From Pseudohongiella acticola (GTDB lineage: Bacteria; Pseudomonadota; Gammaproteobacteria; Pseudomonadales; Pseudohongiellaceae): 64,000 nt of DNA. Below the pieces are notes generated by a model. It saw only the letters and a program-made list of their open reading frames with translations. It was not told the origin of the DNA and did not search any database. The DNA is taken from contig NZ_MASR01000001.1 of NCBI RefSeq assembly GCF_001758195.1, forward strand, positions 1,550,001-1,614,000, read 5' to 3'. Positions 46,744 to 54,743 of the stretch are shown in pieces (within the stretch, counting starts at the first letter, position 1; every line of letters begins with the position of its first letter). Both the position numbers and the translations under genes were made by a program.

Positions 46744-46793
46744 TGGGGACACCTATTACAAAAAGGGGGGCACTGCCGAAAAAAAGGTGGGCG

Positions 46794-46822
46794 ATTATAC
46801 ATCAGCTATCTTGACAATTCCA
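46794..46822 (-). promoter_or_regulatory. Putative sigma-70 promoter of typA
   Basis: On the minus strand a perfect TATAAT (46799-46794) lies 17 bases after TGGAAT (46822-46817), which matches three of six -35 positions. The expected start near 46787 gives a leader of about 44 bases to the GTG at 46743. Confidence 0.5.
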
Positions 46823-47130
46823 TTACATGGGCTGCATTCACTCAGAAATTCGACCTACCAATGATTATCACTGACAGTGATCTCCGAAGACCCTGAAGCC
46901 ACGATCGGCCGTTGCAACACCCCTGAATGCCACACCTGACCGCTTCGAGCTCCCTGACGACAACCTTTCAGACTGTGACGCAACGCACATTGTATTTTCC
47001 TATTCTGCGGGGTCCATCACAGTTTCTCCAACAAACGACCAATTCGTTCAAATATAACGATCCAAAGACAAACCGCCGCCCGTAACAGAACTGACGACAA
47101 ATTTCACAGCCATAAAGGAGGAAAACACTG

Positions 47131-47160
47131 GTGTGTTTTTCAGGCGCTGTGAGGAAATGA
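47131..47160 (+). other. Possible nine-codon leader peptide before the DUF4331 gene
   Basis: A perfect AAAGGAGG (47114-47121) is followed nine bases later by GTG at 47131, opening a frame of nine codons (MCFSGAVRK) ending TGA at 47158-47160, 24 bases before the DUF4331 ATG and in the same frame. A second GTG at 47133 opens a 72-codon frame overlapping the DUF4331 signal peptide. Neither is supported beyond the ribosome site. Confidence 0.3.
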
Positions 47161-47184
47161 ACACCACGTCACATGGAGTTAAAT

Positions 47185-48615
47185 ATGAAAGCGAACAAGA
47201 TCAATCGATCGAAATGGACACGTTATGCACTGGCGGCAGCCATCACCAGTGCCTCCGCACTGGGCTACGCCTCAAGTCACCGCGAAGCACCGATGATCGC
47301 AGGCATGCCACGACTGGATGCAACCGATCTGTATATGTTTCGCAGTTATGAAGAGGGTCGGGAAGACTACGTCACCATCATTGCCAACTACTTTCCACTG
47401 CAGGCTGCCTATGGCGGTCCCAACTATTTTGACCTGGAAACGGCTGGCCTGTATGAAATTCATATCGACAACGATGGCGACTCAATTGAAGATCTGACTT
47501 TCAGCTTCGATTTCTCCACGATCCTGGCGGGTGTTTCAGTACCCGTCAATGGTGTTGATATCCCGATTCCATTGATCAATGCTGGCGGCATCGGCCCGGA
47601 TGCAACCGACACCGCCAATGTCAATTCACGACAGGAGTATCAGCTCAGCGTGATTCGTGGTCCCAGCCGTGCCGGCGCCAAAGAGATTGCGGTAAACGCC
47701 AATACTAGCGACACAATGTTCCGTAAACCGGTAGATAACATTGGCACCAAGTCAATTCCGGAGTATGCGCAGTACGCCAACTCTCACATCTACCCGGTCA
47801 GCATCCCGAACTGCAGCACGGCTGGCAGAGTTTTTGTGGGGCAGCGTAATGAGGGTTTCGCGGTTAATCTGGGACAGGTTTTCGACCTGGTCAATCTGAA
47901 CCCGCTGGGCTCTGAGGATGCGGTTGCCAATCCCATTGGCGCTGCCAGTGTTACCTCGCTGGCACTGGAAGTACCAATCTCCTGCCTGACCGAAGAAGAT
48001 CCGGTTATTGGCGCATGGACGACGTCGAGTCTTAATATGGGCGACCAGGAACCAATGCAGGTTTCACGACTGGGCTTCCCACTGGTTAACGAAGTGATTA
48101 TCGGCCTGCCTGACAAGGACAAGTTCAACAGCAGCCATCCGCATGATGATGCTCAGTTTGTTCATTATGTGGAGAACCCATCACTGCCGTTCCTGCTGGA
48201 ACTGCTGTTCTCGGACGCGGGCGCTGTTGCTCCCAAGAACTTCCCCCGCGCTGACGTGATTGCTGCGGTAACGGGCGTGCCCGGTCTTAACCTGCCGGCC
48301 AATATTGCCAGCGACATGTTCCCGCGCAGTGAGATGCTGCGATTGAACACCAGCATTGCGCCCAAGCCTGCTGCTGAGCAGTTGAACATGGGTGTGCTTG
48401 CCAACGACACTGCCGGCTTCCCCAACGGTCGCCGTCCCGGTGATGACGTTGTCGACATTGCTCTGCGTGTCATGATGGGCGCACTGGTTGACGATGCCGA
48501 AGTGGCACCGAACAACAAAGCCCCCTTTACTGACCAGACTACGGTCAGCGCGGCAGACTTTAAAACCACGTTCCCCTACCTCAACGAACCGCTGCCCGGC
48601 TCGGCAGTGCAGTGA
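47185..48615 (+). CDS. Exported DUF4331 protein
   Basis: The 476-residue protein has a signal peptide (RYALAAAITSASALGYA, cleavage near residue 29) and opens its mature part with SSHREAPMIAGMPRLDATDLYMFRSYE, the hallmark of the DUF4331 family. IHIDNDGDSIEDLTFSF (D95, D97, D99, D103) resembles a DxDxDG calcium loop. The rest includes AIPEV-like IGLPDKDKFNSSHPHDDAQF and RRPGDDVVDIALRVMMG. No enzyme motif is seen and the family's role is unknown. GGAG precedes the ATG at 47185. It is followed by a hairpin, then a TPR-like protein and a HupE/UreJ-like membrane protein on the same strand. Confidence 0.88.
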   Translation: MKANKINRSKWTRYALAAAITSASALGYASSHREAPMIAGMPRLDATDLYMFRSYEEGREDYVTIIANYFPLQAAYGGPNYFDLETAGLYEIHIDNDGDSIEDLTFSFDFSTILAGVSVPVNGVDIPIPLINAGGIGPDATDTANVNSRQEYQLSVIRGPSRAGAKEIAVNANTSDTMFRKPVDNIGTKSIPEYAQYANSHIYPVSIPNCSTAGRVFVGQRNEGFAVNLGQVFDLVNLNPLGSEDAVANPIGAASVTSLALEVPISCLTEEDPVIGAWTTSSLNMGDQEPMQVSRLGFPLVNEVIIGLPDKDKFNSSHPHDDAQFVHYVENPSLPFLLELLFSDAGAVAPKNFPRADVIAAVTGVPGLNLPANIASDMFPRSEMLRLNTSIAPKPAAEQLNMGVLANDTAGFPNGRRPGDDVVDIALRVMMGALVDDAEVAPNNKAPFTDQTTVSAADFKTTFPYLNEPLPGSAVQ

Positions 48616-48659
48616 GTTGTTGAACCCCCTCTGAAATAAATTTTTTGGAGACTATGCAC

Positions 48660-48685
48660 GGTGCGGAGCAGGGAAGCTCCGCACC
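48660..48685 (+). terminator. Hairpin after the DUF4331 gene (partial terminator or RNA-stability element)
   Basis: GGTGCGGAGC (48660-48669) pairs perfectly with GCTCCGCACC (48676-48685) around a six-base loop. What follows is ATGTTTC, not a T-run, so termination may be incomplete. It could let the abundant first gene be decoupled from the two downstream genes. It also abuts an ATG at 48686, making that start unlikely for the next gene. Confidence 0.5.
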
Positions 48686-48727
48686 ATGTTTCTAAATCAA
48701 ACTACCCAAACACAGGTCAAACTGATT

Positions 48728-50008
48728 ATGTCCGCGAACATCAACGGTCTCGCATGTATCCTTTTTGCGCGTCGCATACTGCTGACCGCGGGAGCGATAG
48801 CGTGTGCGATATTGCCTCTGACCGGGAACACACAACCTTACACGCCCGATAGCGCTGACAGAATTGTGGAAACCCTGCCAACGGCTATTGTTGAACTGGC
48901 GGCAGACATCCGCCGCACACAGAGATCGCCATCAAATTCGACCACAGAAAATAACGCCGACATCATGCAACGCGCCATGGACTCGTATCAGGTAGCATTG
49001 GCGACAGGCGAGGCGCGCGCCTACGGCCGCACCCTTTCAATTCTGCATAGTTGGCCTGAACGTGAAAACAAGCCTGTCATGTACCATATCCTGTTGGCGG
49101 CGGTACTCCAGCACAACCATGAGTTTGACGCTGCTCTTGAGCAGCTACAGCCTGTTCTGGCCGCAGAGACCAACGGCACCGACCGCTTGTCGCCATCACA
49201 GGCCCAGGCACAGACCCAGGCACTGATGATGCAGTCACAGATTGGCCTGGTCACGGCAGACTATGCGCTTGTTAAGCAAAGCTGCAACAGATTGCAGGAC
49301 TCGGCCCGACGCCCGGTTTTTGTCAACTGCCAGGCCCAGTTGGATGGTGTTACCGGTAATACCGGCGCCGCGCTGACCCTGATAGCTGACACGTTTAGGA
49401 CCGGCACAGATCTCAACACCCTCGATTACCAGGAGTTGCTGACCACAGCAGCCGTTGTCGCCCATCGCACAGGCGAGCAGTCACAGGCAGAGGCTTATTA
49501 TCAGGGCGCCATGCGTTTTGCGCCTGACAATAACTACCTGAACGTCAACTACAGCAACCTGCTGCTGGAACAAAACCGGTTAGACGAACTGATTGCGTTA
49601 CTGTCACCAGATGCCGATAGCACAATGAACGCCGAACTTCGCATTTTGCTCGCCAGAGCACTACGCGCGCGCGGAGCTGAGCCCGATCGCGAACAGGCGG
49701 CTGAAATCATCGACGTGCTGACGCAGGAATTCGAACTGGCCTTGATGCGCAACGAAGCCATTCCGCATAAAGAGTTTGCCCAACACTCGCTTTACCTGGT
49801 TGATTCACCCGTAGCCGCCCTCAGCGCCGCCAGAGAAAACTGGATGTTACAGAAAGAGCCTTCCGACACTCGCCTGCTCGCGCAGGCTGCCGTTGCCAAC
49901 GATGACCAGGAAACGCTGTCGGAGATCGAACAGTGGATCAATGACGTTGGCACGCAAGATGTCAGATTGCAGGCTATCCTGACGGCCAACCGGGAGCCAC
50001 GCTCATGA
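48728..50008 (+). CDS. Exported tetratricopeptide-like protein, unrecognised family
   Basis: The protein of about 426 residues has an N-terminal hydrophobic helix (RILLTAGAIACAILPLTG) likely to be a signal peptide or anchor. The rest is alpha-helical and Ala/Leu-rich, with TPR-like pairs such as VMYHILLAAVLQHNHEFDAA, AYYQGAMRFAPDNNYLNVNY and LRILLARALRARG. Two cysteines (CNRLQD, VNCQAQ) are 16 residues apart and might pair in the periplasm. An upstream ATG at 48686 directly abuts a hairpin, so 48728 is chosen. It is coupled to the HupE-like gene by ATGA overlap, suggesting that the two proteins are needed together. Function unknown. Confidence 0.7.
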   Translation: MSANINGLACILFARRILLTAGAIACAILPLTGNTQPYTPDSADRIVETLPTAIVELAADIRRTQRSPSNSTTENNADIMQRAMDSYQVALATGEARAYGRTLSILHSWPERENKPVMYHILLAAVLQHNHEFDAALEQLQPVLAAETNGTDRLSPSQAQAQTQALMMQSQIGLVTADYALVKQSCNRLQDSARRPVFVNCQAQLDGVTGNTGAALTLIADTFRTGTDLNTLDYQELLTTAAVVAHRTGEQSQAEAYYQGAMRFAPDNNYLNVNYSNLLLEQNRLDELIALLSPDADSTMNAELRILLARALRARGAEPDREQAAEIIDVLTQEFELALMRNEAIPHKEFAQHSLYLVDSPVAALSAARENWMLQKEPSDTRLLAQAAVANDDQETLSEIEQWINDVGTQDVRLQAILTANREPRS

Positions 50009-51135
50009 TAAAAAGAATTCTTCTGGCAGCCCTGCTGATATGGCCCGCGCTGGCATCCGGCCACAGCCTGAGCGACAGCTTTATCGACCTTTCAGTTGAG
50101 AACCAACAGGTTTCAGGTCACTGGCTCATCGCCGTGCGCGATCTGGAACTCGCCGTGGGCGTTGACCAGAACATGGATCGCCAGGTTACCTGGGGCGAGA
50201 TACTGCAACAACGTGATGCGATCAATGAGTATGCACTCGCACGCCTTCAGCTGACCATGGCCGGCGCTGAGTGCCCGTTGCAAACAGGTGAGTTTCAACT
50301 GGAGCAACGCAATTCAGGTGTATTTTTGTATCTTCCGCTCAGTGGCAGCTGCAGCAGCCCTGGTGAGCTCGCCATAGACTACAACCTGTTGTTTGACATA
50401 GATGCCTCGCATCGCGGCATCCTCAACATCGCCTACAATTCCGAATCCTATCTGCGCCTGTTTTCACCGTCAGAGCCCACACACCAGCTTGAGCAAACTG
50501 GCTCAGCGGCGGCACTGGCAAATCTGTGGACCTTTCTGATCGAAGGTGTCTGGCACATCTGGATAGGCCTGGATCACATTCTGTTCCTGTGTGCGCTGAT
50601 CATTCCCATCATGCTGGGCAGAAGCCGCGCAGAACGCCCCGGTGAGCCCTCCGCTGCAGCGTCATCATCAGCAATATTTGTTGATATTTTTAAAGTCGTA
50701 ACCGCATTTACGGTAGCCCACTCCATAACCCTGATTCTGGCAACGTTGCAGATAGTGGTGCTGCCAGCGCGACTGGTGGAATCGGTAATCGCCCTGTCAG
50801 TGGCGGTGACCGGCCTCAACATCATTTTCCCGATCTTCCGTGGCCGCAGCTGGCAGATAGCGTTTGGCTTTGGCCTTATTCACGGCTTCGGATTTGCTGG
50901 CGTGCTCGGAGACCTGGCACTGCCAACGCACCTGTTTATCAGCAGCCTGTTAAGTTTCAATGTGGGCGTCGAAATCGGGCAACTGGTCATTGTTGCCGTG
51001 CTGGTGCCAGTGCTGTGGTTGCTGGACAAAACCGCACTCACACGCCGCCTGACAACGATCGCCAGCGGCATCGTGATTACCGGGTTTGGATTGTTGTGGC
51101 TGGTCGAGCGCTCTCTGCCAATGCTGTTAAGCTGA
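50005..51135 (+). CDS. HupE/UreJ-like membrane protein with periplasmic EF-hand-like domain
   Basis: The 376-residue protein has a signal peptide (MIKRILLAALLIWPALASG), a periplasmic domain of about 150 residues and a C-terminal bundle of about seven helices. In that half, GVWHIWIGLDHILFLCALI, AFTVAHSITLILAT and GLIHGFGFAGVLGDL have the conserved His of the HupE/UreJ_2 family. Some members transport nickel or other metals, and many have unknown function. DQNMDRQVTWGE (residues 54-65) has the spacing of an EF-hand loop. The ATG overlaps the stop of the TPR-like gene. Its end overlaps convergent thiI by 9 bases. Confidence 0.85.
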   Translation: MIKRILLAALLIWPALASGHSLSDSFIDLSVENQQVSGHWLIAVRDLELAVGVDQNMDRQVTWGEILQQRDAINEYALARLQLTMAGAECPLQTGEFQLEQRNSGVFLYLPLSGSCSSPGELAIDYNLLFDIDASHRGILNIAYNSESYLRLFSPSEPTHQLEQTGSAAALANLWTFLIEGVWHIWIGLDHILFLCALIIPIMLGRSRAERPGEPSAAASSSAIFVDIFKVVTAFTVAHSITLILATLQIVVLPARLVESVIALSVAVTGLNIIFPIFRGRSWQIAFGFGLIHGFGFAGVLGDLALPTHLFISSLLSFNVGVEIGQLVIVAVLVPVLWLLDKTALTRRLTTIASGIVITGFGLLWLVERSLPMLLS

Positions 51136-52587
51136 GGGCCGGTAGACGCCGACGTTCTGGTAGCCGGCGTCTTTCAGGTGAGAGGCATGCAGGCGACTCA
51201 TCATGCCTTTGTCGCAGTACAACAGATATTGTCGGGACGCATCCATCATCGCAAATTGTGTGCTCAGCTGATAGAAAGGAACCACCGCTACCTCGTAGTG
51301 CTCATCGCTCAATGGCGCCCGTTCCTGCTCTTGCGGGTGACGTATATCAATCACCATCGCTCCGGCAGGCACGTCTGTGACCTGCTCGGGCTCAACGTCA
51401 CGGTGCTCGAGCACTTCGACCACCCGGTCAATCATCTGAACTTCACGCTCAGCCACTGCTGCGCTTATCAGTTCAATATCCAGTTTCGCCTCTTCCTCAA
51501 GCACTCGCTGAAGCTTCGCATTTGTGGTCGGTTTTACTGATACCACACCACAATACTCTGGCACCTGAGCCGAGAACTCCTCAGTACCAATGCGCCGCGC
51601 CATGTCAATAATGTCCTGTTTGTCGGTCACAATCAGGGGTCGCAATACAAGCATATCCGTTACCTGATCGATCACATTCAGATTGGGCAGGGTCTGACTG
51701 GCAACCTGCGCTACGCACTCGCCGGTTACCAGTGCCGACAGCTTCATTTCGCGGGCGATCTGATCAGCCGCACGAATCATCATGCGCTTTAGCACAACAG
51801 CCATGTGGCCGCTGTCTACCCGGGTCAGTATCTCGCCCAACAACGGCTCAAACGGTACACTGATGAATTTGACACGATGGGAGGCTCCGAACCGCATCCA
51901 CAGATACAATGCGACCTCCTTTACCGCCAGTTCATGCTCCTTGCCACCCAGGTTAAAAAACAGAAAATGAGTCTGTACGCCACGACGCATGAACAGATAA
52001 CTCGACACCGCCGAATCAAAGCCGCCTGAAATCAGCGACAACACCGGCTCCTGCGTCCCCATGGGGTATCCGCCCAACCCGCGCCATTGCTGCGTTACCA
52101 CATACAGGGTCTGTTGACGGATTTCCAGACGCACGGTGACGTCCGGCTGCCTCAGATCGACCCCGGACGCGCCGGTCTCGCGCAACAGAGCCGCGCCCAG
52201 GTAACGCTCCAGCTCCATGGAGCTGAAGTCATGATTGCCTTGACGTTTACTGCGTACAGCAAAGCTGCGGCCCTGCAATTGATCGCGATAATGAGGCAAA
52301 ATTTCTGTCAATATGCCGTCAAAATCCGGCAACGGCTGTTTACTCACCTGACTGATCAGCGAAATTCCCGGCGTATTGCGTAACACGTCGACGACCTGGG
52401 CCAGAAGAGTTTCATCTGCAGTGTTGGTTTCCACTTCCAGAATGTCCCAGTCACCGGTTACACTGATCCGCGAATCGATCCGGCCCATCAGTATCCGCAG
52501 ATTACGCCGCAGTGTCTTGATCAGTCGTTGACGCACCGAACGCGTCTTGATGGTAATTTCAGGGAAAAAGCGGATAACATAAAGCAT
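51127..52587 (-). CDS. thiI: tRNA 4-thiouridine synthase ThiI with rhodanese domain
   Basis: ThiI thiolates U8 of tRNA and, in its long form, relays sulfur for thiazole synthesis. The 486-residue protein has an N-terminal ferredoxin-like/THUMP region, the PP-loop SLISGGFDSAVSSY, and PEYCGVVSV with the Cys that pairs with the rhodanese. The C-terminal rhodanese domain has the active Cys in LLYCDKGMMSRLHA. The full-length form, with the sulfurtransferase domain, matches E. coli. The stop overlaps the convergent HupE-like gene. It is divergent from glnA across 429 bases. Confidence 0.97.
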   Translation of the reverse strand: MLYVIRFFPEITIKTRSVRQRLIKTLRRNLRILMGRIDSRISVTGDWDILEVETNTADETLLAQVVDVLRNTPGISLISQVSKQPLPDFDGILTEILPHYRDQLQGRSFAVRSKRQGNHDFSSMELERYLGAALLRETGASGVDLRQPDVTVRLEIRQQTLYVVTQQWRGLGGYPMGTQEPVLSLISGGFDSAVSSYLFMRRGVQTHFLFFNLGGKEHELAVKEVALYLWMRFGASHRVKFISVPFEPLLGEILTRVDSGHMAVVLKRMMIRAADQIAREMKLSALVTGECVAQVASQTLPNLNVIDQVTDMLVLRPLIVTDKQDIIDMARRIGTEEFSAQVPEYCGVVSVKPTTNAKLQRVLEEEAKLDIELISAAVAEREVQMIDRVVEVLEHRDVEPEQVTDVPAGAMVIDIRHPQEQERAPLSDEHYEVAVVPFYQLSTQFAMMDASRQYLLYCDKGMMSRLHASHLKDAGYQNVGVYRPSA

Positions 52588-52685
52588 GGTACTGACCTTG
52601 TGTTCGAAATGGACGACAACCGGTGACAGCTGACGGAATTAATTCGGTTGTAATAGTGAGACGGACGCATCAAAAAAGGGCATTA

Positions 52686-52732
52686 TGCACCAAAAAGGCG
52701 CCAACTCGAATTTGGCGCACTTTTTTGGTGCG
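52686..52732 (+). promoter_or_regulatory. Tandem NtrC enhancer sites upstream of glnA
   Basis: Two 17-mers match the NtrC consensus TGCACYANNNTGGTGCA. TGCACCAAAAAGGCGCC (52686-52702) and CGCACTTTTTTGGTGCG (52716-52732) each have three mismatches. Their centres are 30 bp apart, about three helical turns, and lie near -137 and -107 from the predicted start. That is almost the layout of E. coli glnAp2. The pair lies inside a larger imperfect palindrome that mimics a terminator. Confidence 0.8.
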
Positions 52733-52804
52733 CTTTTGCGCATTAGCCTGACACGGGTTATCAGCAAGCACCGCGTATACAGGGGCTCTGGGCAGCAACA
52801 GGAA

Positions 52805-52820
52805 TGGCATATATCTTGCT
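52805..52820 (+). promoter_or_regulatory. Sigma-54 promoter of glnA
   Basis: TGGCATATATCTTGCT matches the -24/-12 consensus TGGCAC-N5-TTGCW with exact GG-N10-GC spacing. The predicted transcription start is near 52831. NtrC sites sit at enhancer distance upstream, and the activator ntrC is encoded in the same cluster. Confidence 0.85.
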
Positions 52821-53016
52821 CATTCACTGCTACTCGGGCATGGTATGCGAGCGCCATTATAATGCCGAATGCCCGGTTTGTTGAGTGCTGAACCAGCACA
52901 CGACCGGCATATAAGAAAATAAACACTGAGCAACGGCAGCAATCAGCGGCTGTGTCAGATTTTAAAACTGTGACTTTAAACCGTCACCCAATTCTCGATC
53001 ACACGGAGGATCAGGA

Positions 53017-54426
53017 ATGTCTGAGAAGACTTTAAATTTAATCAAAGAGAACGACGTCAAGTGGGTAGATCTTCGCTTCACCGACACCAAGGGTAAGGAG
53101 CAGCACGTTACTTTCCCGGCGGCGGTTGTAGATGAAGGCTTCATGGACGGCGTTATGTTTGACGGCTCCTCAGTCGCTGGCTGGAAGGGCATCAACGAAT
53201 CAGACATGATCCTGAAGCCGGACGACACCACAGCGGTGCTGGATCCGTTTGCTGACGAGATACAGGTTAACCTGCGCTGCGACATCATCGAGCCGCGCAC
53301 CATGCAGGGTTACAACCGTGACCCGCGCTCCGTGGCACGTCGCGCTGAAGAATACCTGAAATCAACCGGCATCGGTGATCAGGCGTTTTTTGGACCGGAG
53401 CCCGAGTTCTTTGTCTTTGACGAAGTCAAATGGAACGTGGCAATGGACGGCGCTTTCTTCAAGATTGGCAGCGAAGAAGCAGCCTGGTCGTCAGGCAAGA
53501 GCATTGACGGCGGCAACATGGGTCACCGCCCTAAAGTGAAAGGCGGCTATTTCCCCGTGCCTCCGGTTGACTCGCTGAGCGACCTGCGCGGCGCAATGTG
53601 CGACACAATGGAATCCATGGGTCTGGAAATTGAACTGCATCACCACGAAGTGGGCAACGCAGGTCAGTGCGAAATCGGCACCAAATTCAACTCACTGGTC
53701 TACAAGGCAGATGAAGTTCAGATCCTGAAATACTGCGTGCTGAATACAGCTCACGCGTTTGGCAAGACTGCCACCTTCATGCCCAAGCCACTGGTTGGCG
53801 ACAACGGCTCAGGCATGCATGTTCACATGTCCATCTCCAAAGATGGCAAGAACATGTTTGCTGGCGACGGTTATGCAGGCCTGTCCGAAACCGCCCTGTT
53901 CTACATCGGCGGTATCATCAAGCACGCCCAGGCACTGAATGCCTTCGGCAATGCCTCTACCAACAGCTACAAGCGTCTGGTTAAAGGTTTTGAGGCACCC
54001 ACACTGCTGGCGTACTCATCGCGTAACCGTTCAGCTTCCATCCGTATTCCGTACGTGCTTGGCGGCAACCCGAAAGCCATCCGTATCGAAGTGCGTTTCG
54101 GTGACTGCACAGCCAACCCTTACCTGTACTTCGCCGCGCTGCTGATGGCCGGCCTGGACGGCATCAAGAACAAGATCCACCCTGGCGACCCCGCCAGCAA
54201 GGACCTGTACGACCTGGAGCCGGAAGAAGAAGCGGAAATTCCAAAGGTTTGTTACTCACTGGATCAGGCACTGGAATCACTGGACAAGGATCGCGAATTC
54301 CTCAAGCAGGGCGGCGTATTCTGCGACGACCTGATTGATGGCTACATCGCGCTGAAGCAGCAAGACTGCACTCGCCTGAACATGTCAGCCCACCCGGTTG
54401 AGTTTGATATGTACTACAGCTGCTAA
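53017..54426 (+). CDS. glnA: Glutamine synthetase type I
   Basis: GlnA makes glutamine from glutamate, ammonia and ATP. The 469-residue class I-beta enzyme has [20 protein letters not shown] and [19 protein letters not shown]. The catalytic [26 protein letters not shown] and [17 protein letters not shown] follow, then [11 protein letters not shown]. The adenylylation loop [15 protein letters not shown] retains the Tyr (about residue 397) modified by GlnE. It follows a sigma-54/NtrC promoter and ends before a strong terminator, with ntrBC downstream. Confidence 0.99.
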   Translation: MSEKTLNLIKENDVKWVDLRFTDTKGKEQHVTFPAAVVDEGFMDGVMFDGSSVAGWKGINESDMILKPDDTTAVLDPFADEIQVNLRCDIIEPRTMQGYNRDPRSVARRAEEYLKSTGIGDQAFFGPEPEFFVFDEVKWNVAMDGAFFKIGSEEAAWSSGKSIDGGNMGHRPKVKGGYFPVPPVDSLSDLRGAMCDTMESMGLEIELHHHEVGNAGQCEIGTKFNSLVYKADEVQILKYCVLNTAHAFGKTATFMPKPLVGDNGSGMHVHMSISKDGKNMFAGDGYAGLSETALFYIGGIIKHAQALNAFGNASTNSYKRLVKGFEAPTLLAYSSRNRSASIRIPYVLGGNPKAIRIEVRFGDCTANPYLYFAALLMAGLDGIKNKIHPGDPASKDLYDLEPEEEAEIPKVCYSLDQALESLDKDREFLKQGGVFCDDLIDGYIALKQQDCTRLNMSAHPVEFDMYYSC

Positions 54427-54477
54427 GTAAGAACGCCCACGCCACGCCGGCAAATACGATCACCGGTGTACGTGGAT

Positions 54478-54517
54478 AAAAAAGCGCCTGTCGGAATATC
54501 CGATGGGCGTTTTTTTT
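54478..54517 (+). terminator. Rho-independent terminator of glnA
   Basis: A-run and GCGCCTGTCGGA (54484-54495) pair with TCCGATGGGCGT through a three-base loop (ATA), with three G-U pairs, followed by eight T. It separates glnA from ntrBC, so ntrBC needs its own promoter or read-through. Confidence 0.92.
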
Positions 54518-54556
54518 GCTTTGCCAAAGAGCACGCATGCCTGCAAAATTGCGCGA

Positions 54557-54573
54557 CGCACCAACATAGTGCA
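54557..54573 (+). promoter_or_regulatory. NtrC-like binding site upstream of ntrB
   Basis: CGCACCAACATAGTGCA matches TGCACYANNNTGGTGCA with two mismatches, better than either glnA enhancer site. Its place just upstream of ntrB recalls the E. coli glnLp site, where NtrC represses its own operon. Confidence 0.65.
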
Positions 54574-54743
54574 TAGTTCGATGTATCACGCGCGCCCTGA
54601 GATCACCATCAATACCGGTAAACGCTAAAAAACGCGCCATAAATGTTCATTCACTGCACAACGCTCCGGAATGAACCAATTTACTGAAAGTGGTTTGTTT
54701 ATTGCATGACCTTGCCCCATATAACGAGGTATTCCGACATATC

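Larger units (their letters stand above)
46744..47184. other. 441-bp intergenic region between typA and the DUF4331 gene
   Basis: The two genes diverge. The typA-proximal side holds a likely minus-strand promoter (46794-46822). The middle has no coding signal that I accept and no strong hairpin. The DUF4331 side has an unusually strong AAAGGAGG at 47114 leading a nine-codon reading frame. A TTGACA at 46811 lacks a good -10 partner. Confidence 0.6.
52588..53016. other. 429-bp thiI-glnA regulatory region
   Basis: This divergent gap holds two NtrC-like sites (52686-52732), a sigma-54 promoter (52805-52820) and a glnA leader of about 186 bases. The leader has no accepted reading frame and no strong hairpin. 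The glnA ribosome site CGGAGGATCAGGA ends just before 53017. I found no convincing thiI promoter. Confidence 0.7.
54427..54743 (+). other. 317-bp glnA-ntrB intergenic region
   Basis: It contains the glnA terminator (54478-54517) and an NtrC-like site (54557-54573). The remaining 170 bases should carry the ntrB promoter, of which I see no clear consensus form. No reading frame here is supported as coding. Confidence 0.6.

Noticed and set aside
46811-46840. TTGACA at 46811 as a plus-strand promoter for DUF4331
   Set aside because: No acceptable -10 at 16-18 bases, and it would give a leader of more than 300 bases; the same segment serves better as the minus-strand typA promoter.
47133-47351. 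A 72-codon frame overlapping the start of the DUF4331 gene
   Set aside because: It has a strong ribosome site upstream but the sequence is Thr/Ser/Arg-rich without pattern and overlaps the signal peptide coding region out of frame; it is only mentioned under the leader finding.
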